A stretch of 31,433 bases of DNA from Bacteroidales bacterium UBA3684 (GCA_002372855.1 DFIZ01000064.1:1-31433), one strand, 5' to 3'. Positions 23,737 through 31,136 are shown, counted from the first letter of the stretch. The notes: a model not told the origin generated them from the sequence alone. Made by a program: numbers and translations.

Positions 23737-23994
23737 TTATTCGGCAGGAACCACGGAGACGAAGCTGCGGTCCTCACGGCCTTTATGGAATTTCACCACG
23801 CCGTCGACGAGGGCGTAAAGCGTGTGGTCACGACCCATGCCAACATTCTGGCCGGGGTTGTGGGCGGTGCCGCGCTGGCGGACGATGATGTTGCCGGCGA
23901 TGCATTTCTGACCACCAAAAATCTTGACGCCTAAGCGTTTGCTTTCGGATTCGCGACCGTTACTGGAACTACCAACACCTTTTTTATGAGCCAT
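23737..23994 (-). CDS. rpmA: 50S ribosomal protein L27
   Basis: An 85-residue protein matching L27 over its full length: [20 protein letters not shown] at the start, then LGVKIFGGQ and [10 protein letters not shown], with [18 protein letters not shown] and a C-terminal [13 protein letters not shown]27 sits at the base of the central protuberance of the large ribosomal subunit, with its N-terminal tail reaching toward the peptidyl transferase centre. No N-terminal cleavage extension of the Firmicutes type is present. It lies 37 nt downstream of rplU and shares its promoter; the terminator at 23681-23700 ends the unit. Confidence 0.98.
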   Translation of the reverse strand: MAHKKGVGSSSNGRESESKRLGVKIFGGQKCIAGNIIVRQRGTAHNPGQNVGMGRDHTLYALVDGVVKFHKGREDRSFVSVVPAE

Positions 23995-24031
23995 AATATA
24001 CTGTTTTTAAAAGGTTAGACACTACGGTTAA

Positions 24032-24340
24032 TTAGTTGATGCTATCGATTTTGATCTGGGTCAGATAGTCACGGTGGCCGTTCATCTTCTGGAAGCCTTT
24101 GCGACGGATCTTCTTAAACACCAAAACCTTATCGCCCTTGAGGTGGCGGAGGACGGTGGCCTTTACATTAGCACCAGCAATGTAAGGTTTACCAACCTCG
24201 ACGTTGCCATCATTGTCTTTAAGCATCACGGTGTCAAAAGAAACTTCGCTACCCTCGTCGTTCTTCAGACGGTTGACGAAAATCTTCTGATCTTGGGCGA
24301 CCTTGAATTGCTTGCCTGCGATTTCTACGATTGCGTACAT
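24032..24340 (-). CDS. rplU: 50S ribosomal protein L21
   Basis: A 102-residue protein typical of L21: YAIVEIAGKQFKVAQDQKIF, SFDTVMLKDNDGNVEVGKPY, VKATVLRHLKGDKVLVFKKI and RRKGFQKMNGHR. L21 binds 23S rRNA in the large subunit. The gene precedes rpmA in the usual bacterial order. It has a strong promoter (24409-24439) and a leader of about 60 nt that holds a 6-bp hairpin (24379-24397), which may be a control site, as many ribosomal protein units are autoregulated; that role is inference. Confidence 0.98.
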   Translation of the reverse strand: MYAIVEIAGKQFKVAQDQKIFVNRLKNDEGSEVSFDTVMLKDNDGNVEVGKPYIAGANVKATVLRHLKGDKVLVFKKIRRKGFQKMNGHRDYLTQIKIDSIN

Positions 24341-24378
24341 TTTTAACTGTTTGTTTTTTAATTACTTTCACTAATCCA

Positions 24379-24397
24379 CAGGGTATTTTCCACCCTG
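24379..24397 (-). promoter_or_regulatory. Leader hairpin of the rplU-rpmA unit
   Basis: CAGGGT (24379-24384) pairs with ACCCTG (24392-24397) around a 7-nt loop, within the first ~25 nt of the predicted transcript. It could be a ribosomal-protein leader element or only a 5' stabilising hairpin. Confidence 0.4.
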
Positions 24398-24408
24398 ATT
24401 TCGGACTG

Positions 24409-24439
24409 CAAAGATACGACTATTTTCCGAACTGGCAAA
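24409..24439 (-). promoter_or_regulatory. Promoter of rplU-rpmA
   Basis: On the minus strand TTTG (24436-24439) and TATCTTTG (24409-24416) are 19 nt apart, the same arrangement as the metK and pdxJ promoters. Confidence 0.87.
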
Positions 24440-24483
24440 ATATTTTTTCATTTTACGACTTTTTAACCATCTTCGCCCCCTTC

Positions 24484-24513
24484 TGTAGAGACGCGGCATG
24501 CCGCGTCTCTACA
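24484..24513. repeat. Perfect 30-bp palindrome in the intergenic region
   Basis: The arm TGTAGAGACGCGGCA (24484-24498) is followed directly by its exact complement (24499-24513), with no loop. I recall closely similar GTAGAGACGCGGCA palindromes scattered in many bacterial genomes; that is memory, not a search. It sits in the 432-nt gap between rplU and the DUF4249 gene, upstream of the rplU promoter. Confidence 0.92.
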
Positions 24514-24609
24514 ATATAAAAAAATATCTGTGAATAGGATTCCGTCGCCGGGAACCGATTTGACATTTTCACCTTTTTCCAATCCCTTCCCCACCCTATT
24601 TTCGACCTA

Positions 24610-24679
24610 TCATCTCCCACCGTGGTGGGAGTTGGGTGGGAGTTGGTAGGGAGTTGATAGGGGGATAGTAGGTAGATGG
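24610..24679 (+). repeat. 70-bp dispersed G-rich repeat with hairpin, copy B
   Basis: This is the second copy of the element at 9451-9520, in the same orientation, with the hairpin CTCCCACC-GT-GGTGGGAG at 24614-24631. Apart from this copy, the palindrome at 24484-24513, the rplU promoter and the terminator at 24719-24741, the gap 24341-24772 holds nothing I recognise. Confidence 0.85.
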
Positions 24680-24718
24680 AATGAATAAAACACACTATTA
24701 TACAGCGTTTTAAACAGA

Positions 24719-24741
24719 AAAAGCACCGTGGAGGTGCTTTT
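24719..24741 (-). terminator. Intrinsic terminator after the DUF4249 gene
   Basis: AAAAGCACC (24719-24727) pairs with GGTGCTTTT (24733-24741) around a 5-nt loop. On the minus strand the stem ends in a T-run (TTTTT), 32 nt after the stop at 24773. It would end the receptor/lipoprotein transcript. Confidence 0.87.
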
Positions 24742-24772
24742 GAGGGGTGATTTTTTGACAGAAAGTCGTTTT

Positions 24773-25867
24773 TCAGTGTCGCTGCGGGGACAGGAGACGC
24801 TGCACCTCGGGCGACGGCAGGAGGGCGGGACCCGAGGGGTCGTTGACAACGGGGAGGGTGTCGGGCCAGAAGGTGATTTCGCTCTTGGCGGAGCCGGCGA
24901 AGATGCCGAGGGCGCCGTCGACGTTGCCGCGCACCTGGCCCTGCTCGGTAAAGAAGCTGTTGGAGGAGCCTTGACGCGAGACATCGATAAGGTATCGCAG
25001 GCGCGCGTAGGTCATGCTCTCGAGGGTGACGGTGTACTCGTGCTTGAAGGGCTGCACCTCGTTGGTGTCGATGAGGTGGAGAATGTTGATGGAGGTACGG
25101 TAGTTACGGCCATCGATTTGACTGTCGTTGAAGAAATTGCGTGTGTAGAGGTAGCCGAGCATGGGGCGGCTGTAGGAGGCGTCGCCGGTGATTTCGGGGT
25201 TGGTGCGGAGCATGAAATAGGTGGCGCGGACGGTGTCGACGGTGTCGAAATCCTGCTTCCAGTCGTTGTAGCGGATGCCGCTGTCGCGCACCATGACGCG
25301 GAGGTTGTAGTACTCGTCGATGCCAGGGTGGTCCTGGAAGTCGAGCTCGGCCTGGTAGTAGCGGAAGGTGTGTCCGGCGTCGATGTTGGAGAGCTTGATG
25401 TTGGAGAAGGTGGGGATGTAGGGCACATAGGTGGTGGCTGTGGCCTGGAGGCTGCCGGCGGCGGCCAGGAGGGTGAGGGTGTCGCCCTCGGTGCAGGTGT
25501 AGGGGAAGAAATACTTGCAGTTGGCCACGGAGTCGGCACCGAGGGGGCTGCCGTTGACAAAGAGGGTCACCGAGGCGCTGTCGAGGGGCTGGTTGTTGGA
25601 GGGGTCGAGGAAGAAGCGCGTGTGGGCGAAATAGACGAAGGCGCGCTTGCCGGCCTGGGGCACGGCGTTGACGACGAGCTGGGCGTCGGAGGGGTCGTTC
25701 TCGATGTCGAGGATTTTCTCGCAGGAGGCCAGGAAGGGCGCGGCGGCCGCGAGGAGGAGCGCCAGGGAGAGGAGGCGGGCCGGACGGGAGGGCGATGCCG
25801 GGCGGACGGGGACTGCCGAACGCAAGCGTTCGGCCACGGGACGAAGGATACGGGATATGTTTTTCAT
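24773..25867 (-). CDS. DUF4249 family lipoprotein, partner of the TonB-dependent receptor
   Basis: A 364-residue outer-membrane-type lipoprotein of the DUF4249 family. Lipobox LASC ends at C49; the mature part has EKILDIENDPSDAQLVVNA and a beta-rich body with the typical ASVTLFVNG and EGDTLTLLAAAG segments. DUF4249 proteins are encoded next to TonB-dependent receptors in Bacteroidota and are thought to help bind the receptor's substrate; the substrate is unknown. It starts 46 nt after the receptor stop. The start at 25867 is preferred because an upstream in-frame ATG (25900) lies in a tandem repeat. The signal peptide is unusually long (48 residues) because a palindrome at 25815-25834 adds VAERLRSA and a Pro/Arg-rich stretch before the hydrophobic core. 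Confidence 0.87.
   Translation of the reverse strand: MKNISRILRPVAERLRSAVPVRPASPSRPARLLSLALLLAAAAPFLASCEKILDIENDPSDAQLVVNAVPQAGKRAFVYFAHTRFFLDPSNNQPLDSASVTLFVNGSPLGADSVANCKYFFPYTCTEGDTLTLLAAAGSLQATATTYVPYIPTFSNIKLSNIDAGHTFRYYQAELDFQDHPGIDEYYNLRVMVRDSGIRYNDWKQDFDTVDTVRATYFMLRTNPEITGDASYSRPMLGYLYTRNFFNDSQIDGRNYRTSINILHLIDTNEVQPFKHEYTVTLESMTYARLRYLIDVSRQGSSNSFFTEQGQVRGNVDGALGIFAGSAKSEITFWPDTLPVVNDPSGPALLPSPEVQRLLSPQRH
25815..25834 (-). repeat. In-frame palindrome in the DUF4249 signal peptide
   Basis: GCCGAACGC (25815-25823) and GCGTTCGGC (25826-25834) form 9-bp arms around AA. It codes AERLRSA in the n-region of the signal peptide. Confidence 0.85.
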
Positions 25868-25880
25868 AGACTGGGAATGC

Positions 25881-25917
25881 TTAAACTTAACACTTAACAC
25901 TTAACGCTTAACACTAA
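25881..25917. repeat. Short tandem repeat between the receptor and DUF4249 genes
   Basis: About four units like CTTAACACT fill the gap between the receptor stop (25914) and the DUF4249 start (25867). This is AT-rich DNA inside a GC-rich operon, like the gap at 12352-12390. Confidence 0.75.
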
Positions 25918-28466
25918 AAATAGAGCGTGTACCCCACACTGGGCAGGATGGGGAAGATGCTGAGCTGGACCAGGGCCGAGGGGTAGCCGTTGTAGGTCTC
26001 GGTGCGGGAGCGGTAGAGCATGTAGGGGTTCTGGCGGTTGTAGACGTTGTAGATGCTGACGCTGATGGTGCGGCGGGCGCGACGAAACTTGCGGTGGAAG
26101 TTGGCGCCGAGGTCGAGGCGGTGGTAGTTGGGCATGCGGTAGTTGTTGCGGCCCTCGACGACGCTGATGGTGTTGCGGCCCGGGGTGTCCTCGTCGTAGT
26201 CGTCGGGGTCCTCGAAGGCCGTGGGATAGGTCTGCGTGGCCAGCGAGGCGGCGTTGCCGGTGGAGAAGACCCAGGTGGCGCTGAGGTCGATGGTGGGGCT
26301 GACCTTGTAGGAGAGGACGATGGAGAGGTCGTGGCGACGGTCGTACTTGGCGGGGAAGGGGTCGCCGCCGTTGATGACCTGGCCCTCGCGGTCGAACTGG
26401 CGCATGGAGCGGCTCCAGGTGTAGCCGATCCATCCGGTGAGGTCGCCGAACTCGCGCTGGATGAGGAACTCGAGGCCGTAGCTCCAGCCGCGGCCGCTGT
26501 AGACGAGGTTCTCCCAGTTCTCGCTGGAGCCGAAGAAGGCGGCGCCGTCCTTGTACTCGATGAGATTGTCCATGCGCTTGTAGTAGGCCTCGATGCTGAA
26601 GTCGGCAATGCCGCTGAGGCTGTAGCTGACGCCGGCGGCAATCTGGTCGGAGGTCATGGGCTCGACGCGCTCGGTGACGGGGACCCAGAGGTCGGTGGGC
26701 AGGGTGACGGAGGTGGTGGAGAGGAGGTGGACATACTGCGACATGCGGGCGTAGCCGGCCTTGAAGGAGAGGTCGGGGGTGATGAGCACACGGCCCGAGA
26801 GGCGGGGCTGGATGGAGTGGTAGAACTTGTCCTGCACGAAGAAGCCGCTGAGGTGGAGGCCGTAGTTGAGCTTGACGCTCTCGGTGATGGCCCAGTCGTC
26901 CTCGATGTAGGCCACGAACTCGTTGGCGGGCACGGTGCTGGAGATGATGGAGGAGTCGATCTGCAGGGCACGGTTCATCTGGATGGAGTCGAAGTAGTTG
27001 ACGCTGGCGTTGGCCACCTCGGGGGTGAACCAGTGGCGTGTGGCCGAGGCGCCGAACTTGACGGTGTGCTCGGGCGTGGGGGTGAAGTCGAAATCGGAGC
27101 GCAGGGTGAACTCGCGGATGCCGGAGTTGTAGTCGCCGGTGATGGTGGAGGCATTGGTGGCGTTGGGGGTGGCCAGCTTCTCGACGGAGCCGACGATGTT
27201 GTTCTTGTACTGCGTGTAGGCGGCGGAGAGGTTCATGAAGATTTTGGGCGAGAGCTCGTAGTTCCAGCGCAGGGCGCCGACGAGGTTGCCCCAGAGGGTG
27301 GAGAAACCGAGGTTGATGTCCTCGTCGAGGGCGGTGACGGTGTGCACCTTGCCGTGGATTTTGTCGTCGCCCATGTAGAATGAGGCGTAGAGACGGCTCT
27401 TGTCGCTGAACTTGTGGGTGAACTTGGCGTTGATGTCGTAGAAATAGTATCCGGCGTCAAACTTGGCGTTTTCTGCCAGGGCGCCGCCAGGTTCGTCCTC
27501 GGTTTCGGAGGTGGCATCGTTGAGCCACATGATGGCGGGGATGACGAAGAGTTCGGCATAGGTGCGGCGGGCCGAGAGGGAGAAGGTGGTCTTCTCCTTG
27601 ACGATGGGCCCTTCGAGGTTGAACTTGGCGGAGATGAGGCCCACCGAGAGGTTGCCGTGGATTTCCTTGTCGTTGCCGTTGTTCTGTGTGACGTCGAGCA
27701 CAGCGCTCAGACGGCCGCCGAAACGGGCGGGGAAGGAGCCTTTGTAGAGGGTGACGTTCTTGACGGCGTCGGTGTTGAAGGTGGAGAAGAAGCCGCCCAT
27801 GTGGGTGACGTTGTAGAGGGGCACGCCGTCGAGGAGGAAGAGGTTCTCGTCGGGGCCGCCGCCGCGGACGTACATGCCGCTGTTGCCCTCGCTGCCGGTC
27901 TGCACTCCGGGCATGAGCTGCAGGGCCTTGATGAGGTCGGCCTCGCCGAACATGACGGGCACGGACTTGATTTTCTCCACGGTCATCACGTTGGCACTCA
28001 TCTGGGCGGAACGGACGTCGCCGGTGCGCTCGGCGGTGATGACGACTTCGTTGAGGGTAACGCTGGAGGAGAGCTTGACGTTGAGCTCGCGGTTGGCGTC
28101 GAGCTTGAGGTTGAAGAATCGGGGTTCGTAGCCCACGAAGGAGACCTTGAGGTTGACGGAGTCGCGGCGCACGGTGAGGGAGTAGTGGCCGTAGACGTTG
28201 GTCACGGCTCCCTTGCCGCTGCGGGTGTCGAGCACAGTGGCGCCGATGAGGGTCTCGCCGGTGGCGGCGTCGGTGATGGTGCCGCTGATGGTGGCGTTCT
28301 GGGCCAGGGCTGCGAGAGGGAAGAGCAGCAGTAGCAGTATGCAACTGCGTGCCCAGCCCCGCAGGGGCGCAGGCCTACAGGCAGGGGTTTCAACCCCTGC
28401 ACACCATACACGATTCTGCCGGAACCCCGAAGGGGTGGCAGGTTTTTTATTTTTGTAAAAATGCAT
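25914..28466 (-). CDS. TonB-dependent outer-membrane receptor with carboxypeptidase-like regulatory domain
   Basis: An 850-residue receptor that would import a bound substrate across the outer membrane with energy from TonB/ExbBD. After the signal peptide core (CILLLLLFPLAALAQ, about 42-56) comes a carboxypeptidase-regulatory-like domain (ISGTITDAATGETLIGA, about 58-135). The plug domain follows (about 155-265; VMFGEADLIKALQLMPGVQ, MYVRGGGPDENLFLLDGVPLY, FPARFGGRLSAVLDV), then a beta-barrel ending in GYTLYF. It is not SusC-like; the partner is a DUF4249 lipoprotein just downstream. The first 41 residues are odd: coded by palindromic repeats (28357-28437), Pro/Arg-rich, with three Cys, and overlapping the end of the transposase gene by 20 nt. 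No nearer in-frame ATG exists, so either the repeat supplied a new start or a non-ATG start is used. Confidence 0.92.
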   Translation of the reverse strand: MHFYKNKKPATPSGFRQNRVWCAGVETPACRPAPLRGWARSCILLLLLFPLAALAQNATISGTITDAATGETLIGATVLDTRSGKGAVTNVYGHYSLTVRRDSVNLKVSFVGYEPRFFNLKLDANRELNVKLSSSVTLNEVVITAERTGDVRSAQMSANVMTVEKIKSVPVMFGEADLIKALQLMPGVQTGSEGNSGMYVRGGGPDENLFLLDGVPLYNVTHMGGFFSTFNTDAVKNVTLYKGSFPARFGGRLSAVLDVTQNNGNDKEIHGNLSVGLISAKFNLEGPIVKEKTTFSLSARRTYAELFVIPAIMWLNDATSETEDEPGGALAENAKFDAGYYFYDINAKFTHKFSDKSRLYASFYMGDDKIHGKVHTVTALDEDINLGFSTLWGNLVGALRWNYELSPKIFMNLSAAYTQYKNNIVGSVEKLATPNATNASTITGDYNSGIREFTLRSDFDFTPTPEHTVKFGASATRHWFTPEVANASVNYFDSIQMNRALQIDSSIISSTVPANEFVAYIEDDWAITESVKLNYGLHLSGFFVQDKFYHSIQPRLSGRVLITPDLSFKAGYARMSQYVHLLSTTSVTLPTDLWVPVTERVEPMTSDQIAAGVSYSLSGIADFSIEAYYKRMDNLIEYKDGAAFFGSSENWENLVYSGRGWSYGLEFLIQREFGDLTGWIGYTWSRSMRQFDREGQVINGGDPFPAKYDRRHDLSIVLSYKVSPTIDLSATWVFSTGNAASLATQTYPTAFEDPDDYDEDTPGRNTISVVEGRNNYRMPNYHRLDLGANFHRKFRRARRTISVSIYNVYNRQNPYMLYRSRTETYNGYPSALVQLSIFPILPSVGYTLYF
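28357..28437 (-). repeat. Palindrome cluster at the receptor 5' end, downstream of the RAYT gene
   Basis: Three hairpins lie in a row: GCCCC-GCA-GGGGC (28357-28369), GCAGGGGTT-TC-AACCCCTGC (28382-28401) and ACCCC-GAA-GGGGT (28425-28437). The block starts 10 nt after the RAYT stop on the minus strand. It shares GGCCTACA-x-GCAGGGGT with the cluster on the other side of the RAYT gene. Confidence 0.88.
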
Positions 28467-28905
28467 ATCCTTCTGTATTATCTATATTATACGCTTTTGC
28501 GAACAAATCCACTTCTTCACGAAAGGTTCTTTGTCTATGGTGTTCTTCCTGATTGGCAATATATCTCTTTGTCTTGTCCAACAAAGAAGGACTGACGGAG
28601 AAGGCCCCATAGCCTTCCTGCCAGGCGAATTTGGTGTATCGAGGAGAGATGCCTTTAATCCACTTGCTGCTTTTGGCCTTGACTGTTCGGGCGAAATCGG
28701 CCACAGTGACGGTCGGGGGAACAGAAACCAGGGCATGCACATGGTCGGATACACCGCCAACAATAAACGAGATGCCGCCAAGCGAACGAACGATGCCACC
28801 TATGTAATCGAACAAGCGTGGCAGGTCGTCACGGCTAACAGTGACTCCATCATATTTGACATGGAATACCAGGTGGATATCGTTCTTTACAAGTGAGTTG
28901 GGCAT
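28447..28905 (-). CDS. REP-associated tyrosine transposase (RAYT, IS200/Y1 type)
   Basis: A 152-residue single-strand DNA transposase of the Y1/HUH class. The HUH metal site is H55-V-H57 in GVSDHVHALVSVP, and the likely nucleophile is Y115 in RYIANQEEHHRQ. WQEGYGAFSVS and HLVFHVKY are further family landmarks, and the length is complete. RAYTs are thought to cut and move short REP palindromes rather than themselves. This fits the setting: palindrome clusters lie on both sides (28357-28437 and 28923-29030), and many more palindromes lie in the window. It is the last gene after glnA and folK, 7 nt after the folK stop. The start at 28905 (MPNSLVKND) fits the family; an earlier ATG at 28971 would add repeat-coded residues overlapping folK. 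Confidence 0.9.
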   Translation of the reverse strand: MPNSLVKNDIHLVFHVKYDGVTVSRDDLPRLFDYIGGIVRSLGGISFIVGGVSDHVHALVSVPPTVTVADFARTVKAKSSKWIKGISPRYTKFAWQEGYGAFSVSPSLLDKTKRYIANQEEHHRQRTFREEVDLFAKAYNIDNTEGYAFLQK

Positions 28906-28912
28906 GGCAGAG

Positions 28913-29530
28913 TCATTCGTTAGGGGGTCCTTCCACCCCCTGCGGGGGTTCCATGGACACTTCCGTATCATCTACAGGGGTTTCGCTTTGCTCCACCCCT
29001 GCTTGTAGGCCCAGCACCCCCTGCGGGGGTTCCTTCAAAAGGGCTCGCACCGTTTTTTTCAATACGGGGTGGACGTAGTCCGGCATGATTTCGGCCAGAG
29101 GTTCGAGGACGAAGCGACGAAGGTGCATGCGGGGATGGGGGATGACGAGGTCGGGGGTGTCAATAACGTCGTGGTCGAAGAAGATGAGGTCGATGTCGAT
29201 GGGACGGGAATGGTAGGTGCGTGCCCCTTGGGTCGCGCCAGACGACGAAGCCTGCGGGCGCTGGCGGCCGAGGTCTTTTTCTATGTCGAGGGCTTCGCGG
29301 AGGGCTTCGTGGGCGGACAGGGGGGTGGAGACCAGGAGGGCCTGGTTGAGGAAGTTCTCCACCTTCCGCTCCCCGTTCTCCTCTTCGAAGGTGCCCCAGG
29401 GTTCAGTCTCGTAGATGCGGGAAAAGGAAACGACAGAGCCGATACGTTGCCGTATCTGCTCTGTCGCTTGCTGTATCAACAGATGGCGGTCGCCTTGGTT
29501 GCCGCCGATGAGTAGGGCCAGACGATGCAT
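28913..29530 (-). CDS. folK: 2-amino-4-hydroxy-6-hydroxymethyldihydropteridine diphosphokinase with repeat-coded C-terminal tail
   Basis: FolK (HPPK) transfers pyrophosphate from ATP to 6-hydroxymethyl-7,8-dihydropterin in folate synthesis. Visible signatures: LIGGNQGDR at the start, IYETEPWG, FLNQALLVST, and the metal/ATP segment RPIDIDLIFFD, then HPRMHLRRFVLEPLAEI. The normal end of the family is near HPVLKKTVRALL (about residue 164). About 40 more residues (EPPQGVLGLQAGVEQ..., EPPQGVEGPPNE) are coded entirely by palindromic repeats (28923-29030), so the tail is probably disordered and dispensable. A further unusual stretch, PQASSSGATQGA (about 93-104), interrupts the loop before the active site and may be another insertion. 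Its ATG shares one base with the glnA stop, suggesting coupled translation. Confidence 0.94.
   Translation of the reverse strand: MHRLALLIGGNQGDRHLLIQQATEQIRQRIGSVVSFSRIYETEPWGTFEEENGERKVENFLNQALLVSTPLSAHEALREALDIEKDLGRQRPQASSSGATQGARTYHSRPIDIDLIFFDHDVIDTPDLVIPHPRMHLRRFVLEPLAEIMPDYVHPVLKKTVRALLKEPPQGVLGLQAGVEQSETPVDDTEVSMEPPQGVEGPPNE
28923..29030 (-). repeat. Palindrome cluster at the folK 3' end, upstream of the RAYT gene
   Basis: Two identical 15-bp hairpins ACCCCC-TGC-GGGGGT (28935-28949 and 29016-29030) flank a block with CAGGGGTTTCG and CCACCCCTG. GGGGGT (28923-28928) can also pair with ACCCCC (28935-28940), giving alternative folds. The cluster codes the last ~40 residues of FolK. Confidence 0.88.
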
Positions 29531-31035
29531 CAGCCGCAGTGTAAGAAGCGCTCCACGAGGGTCAGGGTCTTCTCGGAGTCCTTGCCGATGTCGGCGCGGA
29601 GGGTGCGGTCGTCGAAGGCGCGGAGCTGCTTGATGATGCCGTCGATGAGTGCGGGGGCGAAGATGCCGTCCTGCTCGTAGAGGGCACGGTCGCGCTCCAG
29701 CAGGTCGGCACTGGCGGCACAGCTGTCGGGCAGCACGTCGAGACGGCTGAGGACATCCTCGTGCTCGAAGATGTTGACGCTGACGTAGCGGTCCTTAGCA
29801 TACTGGATGGCGTCGTTCATCTCGAAGCCGTGGCGGGCGGCAACGGTCATACCGGCCAGGAGCAGGTAGACGTTGGCGGAGCCGTCGGGCGTGCGGAGTT
29901 CGATGGTCTGCTTGTAGGAGAAGTCGACGGGGTCTTTGCTCTCCAGGGGGTTGGCGTGGGCCATCATGTTGCCGGAGCCTTTGTTCCAACCCAGCGGCAC
30001 ACGCACCATGGCGGAGCGGTTGCGGTCGCCCCAGCAGATGTTGGTGGGAGCCTCCTGGTGGGGCACCAGGCGGAAGTAGGAGGTGGGGTTGGTGTTGCCG
30101 AACGCGGTGAGGGAACCGGCGAGGCTGAGGATGCCGGCCATGGTCTTCAGGGCCACATCGCTGAGGCCATTCTCGCCGACGTACATATTCTTGCCGTCCT
30201 TGCTGACGCGGGTGTGGATGTGCATGCCGCTACCGGCCTTGCCGACGGTGATCTTGGGAGCGAAGGTGACGGTGACGCCCTGTTCGTAGGCCAGTTCGCG
30301 CATCATCCATTTGGCGATGACCAGCTGGTCGGCGGCAGCTTCGAGGTCGGTGGGAAGGAACTCAATCTCGTTCTGCTCGTACATCAGGTCGCCATGGGTG
30401 AAGTTGCCCACCTCGCTGTGGCCGTACTTGATTTCGCCACCGGCGGAGGCAATCATGCGCATGGCCTCGGTGCGGAAGGTCTCGAACTTGCAGAAGGGCA
30501 TGGAGACATGGTAGCCGTGCTGGTCCTCGGGCAGGTACTCGTCCTCCTTGGAGGCGATGACGTAGTACTCCAGCTCGCCCATCACCTGGAACTCCATGCC
30601 GCCGGTGGCCTCGCGGAAGGCGCGGGCAGCTTTCTGCAGGGTGTACTCGGGGGCCATCTCGAAGGGCTCGCCGTCCTTGTTGTAGAAGGAGCAGAGGAGG
30701 TCGAGGGTAGGCACCTGGGTGAAGGGGTCGAGGAAAGCGGTGCGGAAGCGGGGGATGACATAGAGGTCGCTGTTGCCGGCCTCGATGTAGGGGAAGAGGC
30801 TGGAGCCGTCGACACGCTCGCCGGAGGTGAGGACCTCGTCGGCATGCTCGAGGCTCTGGATGACGAAGTTGAGGGTGTGCAGACGCCCATCGTCGGCCAT
30901 GTAGCGGAAGTTGATCATCTCAATCTGGAACTCCTCGATGACCTTGAGGATATCGGCCTTGGTGAATTCCTTCATGGGTTTCTGCAGGAAGCTGACCAAG
31001 GGGTTGGGGTTGAATTTGAGTTTTTCCTGTGTCAT
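29530..31035 (-). CDS. glnA: Glutamine synthetase
   Basis: A 501-residue glutamine synthetase, which forms glutamine from glutamate, ammonia and ATP in the cytoplasm. The N-terminal beta-grasp part holds INFRYMADDGRLHTLNFVI and RVDGSSLFPYIEAGNSDLYV. The catalytic part has MGELEYYVI, GHSEVGNFTHGDLMYEQNEIEF, APKITVGKAGSGMHIHTRVS, ICWGDRNRSAMVRVP and VDFSYKQTIELRTPDGSANV. It is of the type I size class rather than the large GlnN type III class found in many Bacteroidetes. The usual adenylylation motif near the C-terminus is not seen, so control by adenylylation is unlikely. It is the first gene of a glnA-folk-RAYT unit. The upstream 31036-31120 region is AT-rich but shows no clear TTTG/TAnnTTTG pair. 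Confidence 0.96.
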   Translation of the reverse strand: MTQEKLKFNPNPLVSFLQKPMKEFTKADILKVIEEFQIEMINFRYMADDGRLHTLNFVIQSLEHADEVLTSGERVDGSSLFPYIEAGNSDLYVIPRFRTAFLDPFTQVPTLDLLCSFYNKDGEPFEMAPEYTLQKAARAFREATGGMEFQVMGELEYYVIASKEDEYLPEDQHGYHVSMPFCKFETFRTEAMRMIASAGGEIKYGHSEVGNFTHGDLMYEQNEIEFLPTDLEAAADQLVIAKWMMRELAYEQGVTVTFAPKITVGKAGSGMHIHTRVSKDGKNMYVGENGLSDVALKTMAGILSLAGSLTAFGNTNPTSYFRLVPHQEAPTNICWGDRNRSAMVRVPLGWNKGSGNMMAHANPLESKDPVDFSYKQTIELRTPDGSANVYLLLAGMTVAARHGFEMNDAIQYAKDRYVSVNIFEHEDVLSRLDVLPDSCAASADLLERDRALYEQDGIFAPALIDGIIKQLRAFDDRTLRADIGKDSEKTLTLVERFLHCG

Positions 31036-31136
31036 GATATATATGTTGATTTTAAAATTGGTTTAGGGATAACGGCACGGCGATACAATTATTGTGCATG
31101 GTGGAAGAAAAAAATGTTGGGTCCGCGCAGCATCCA

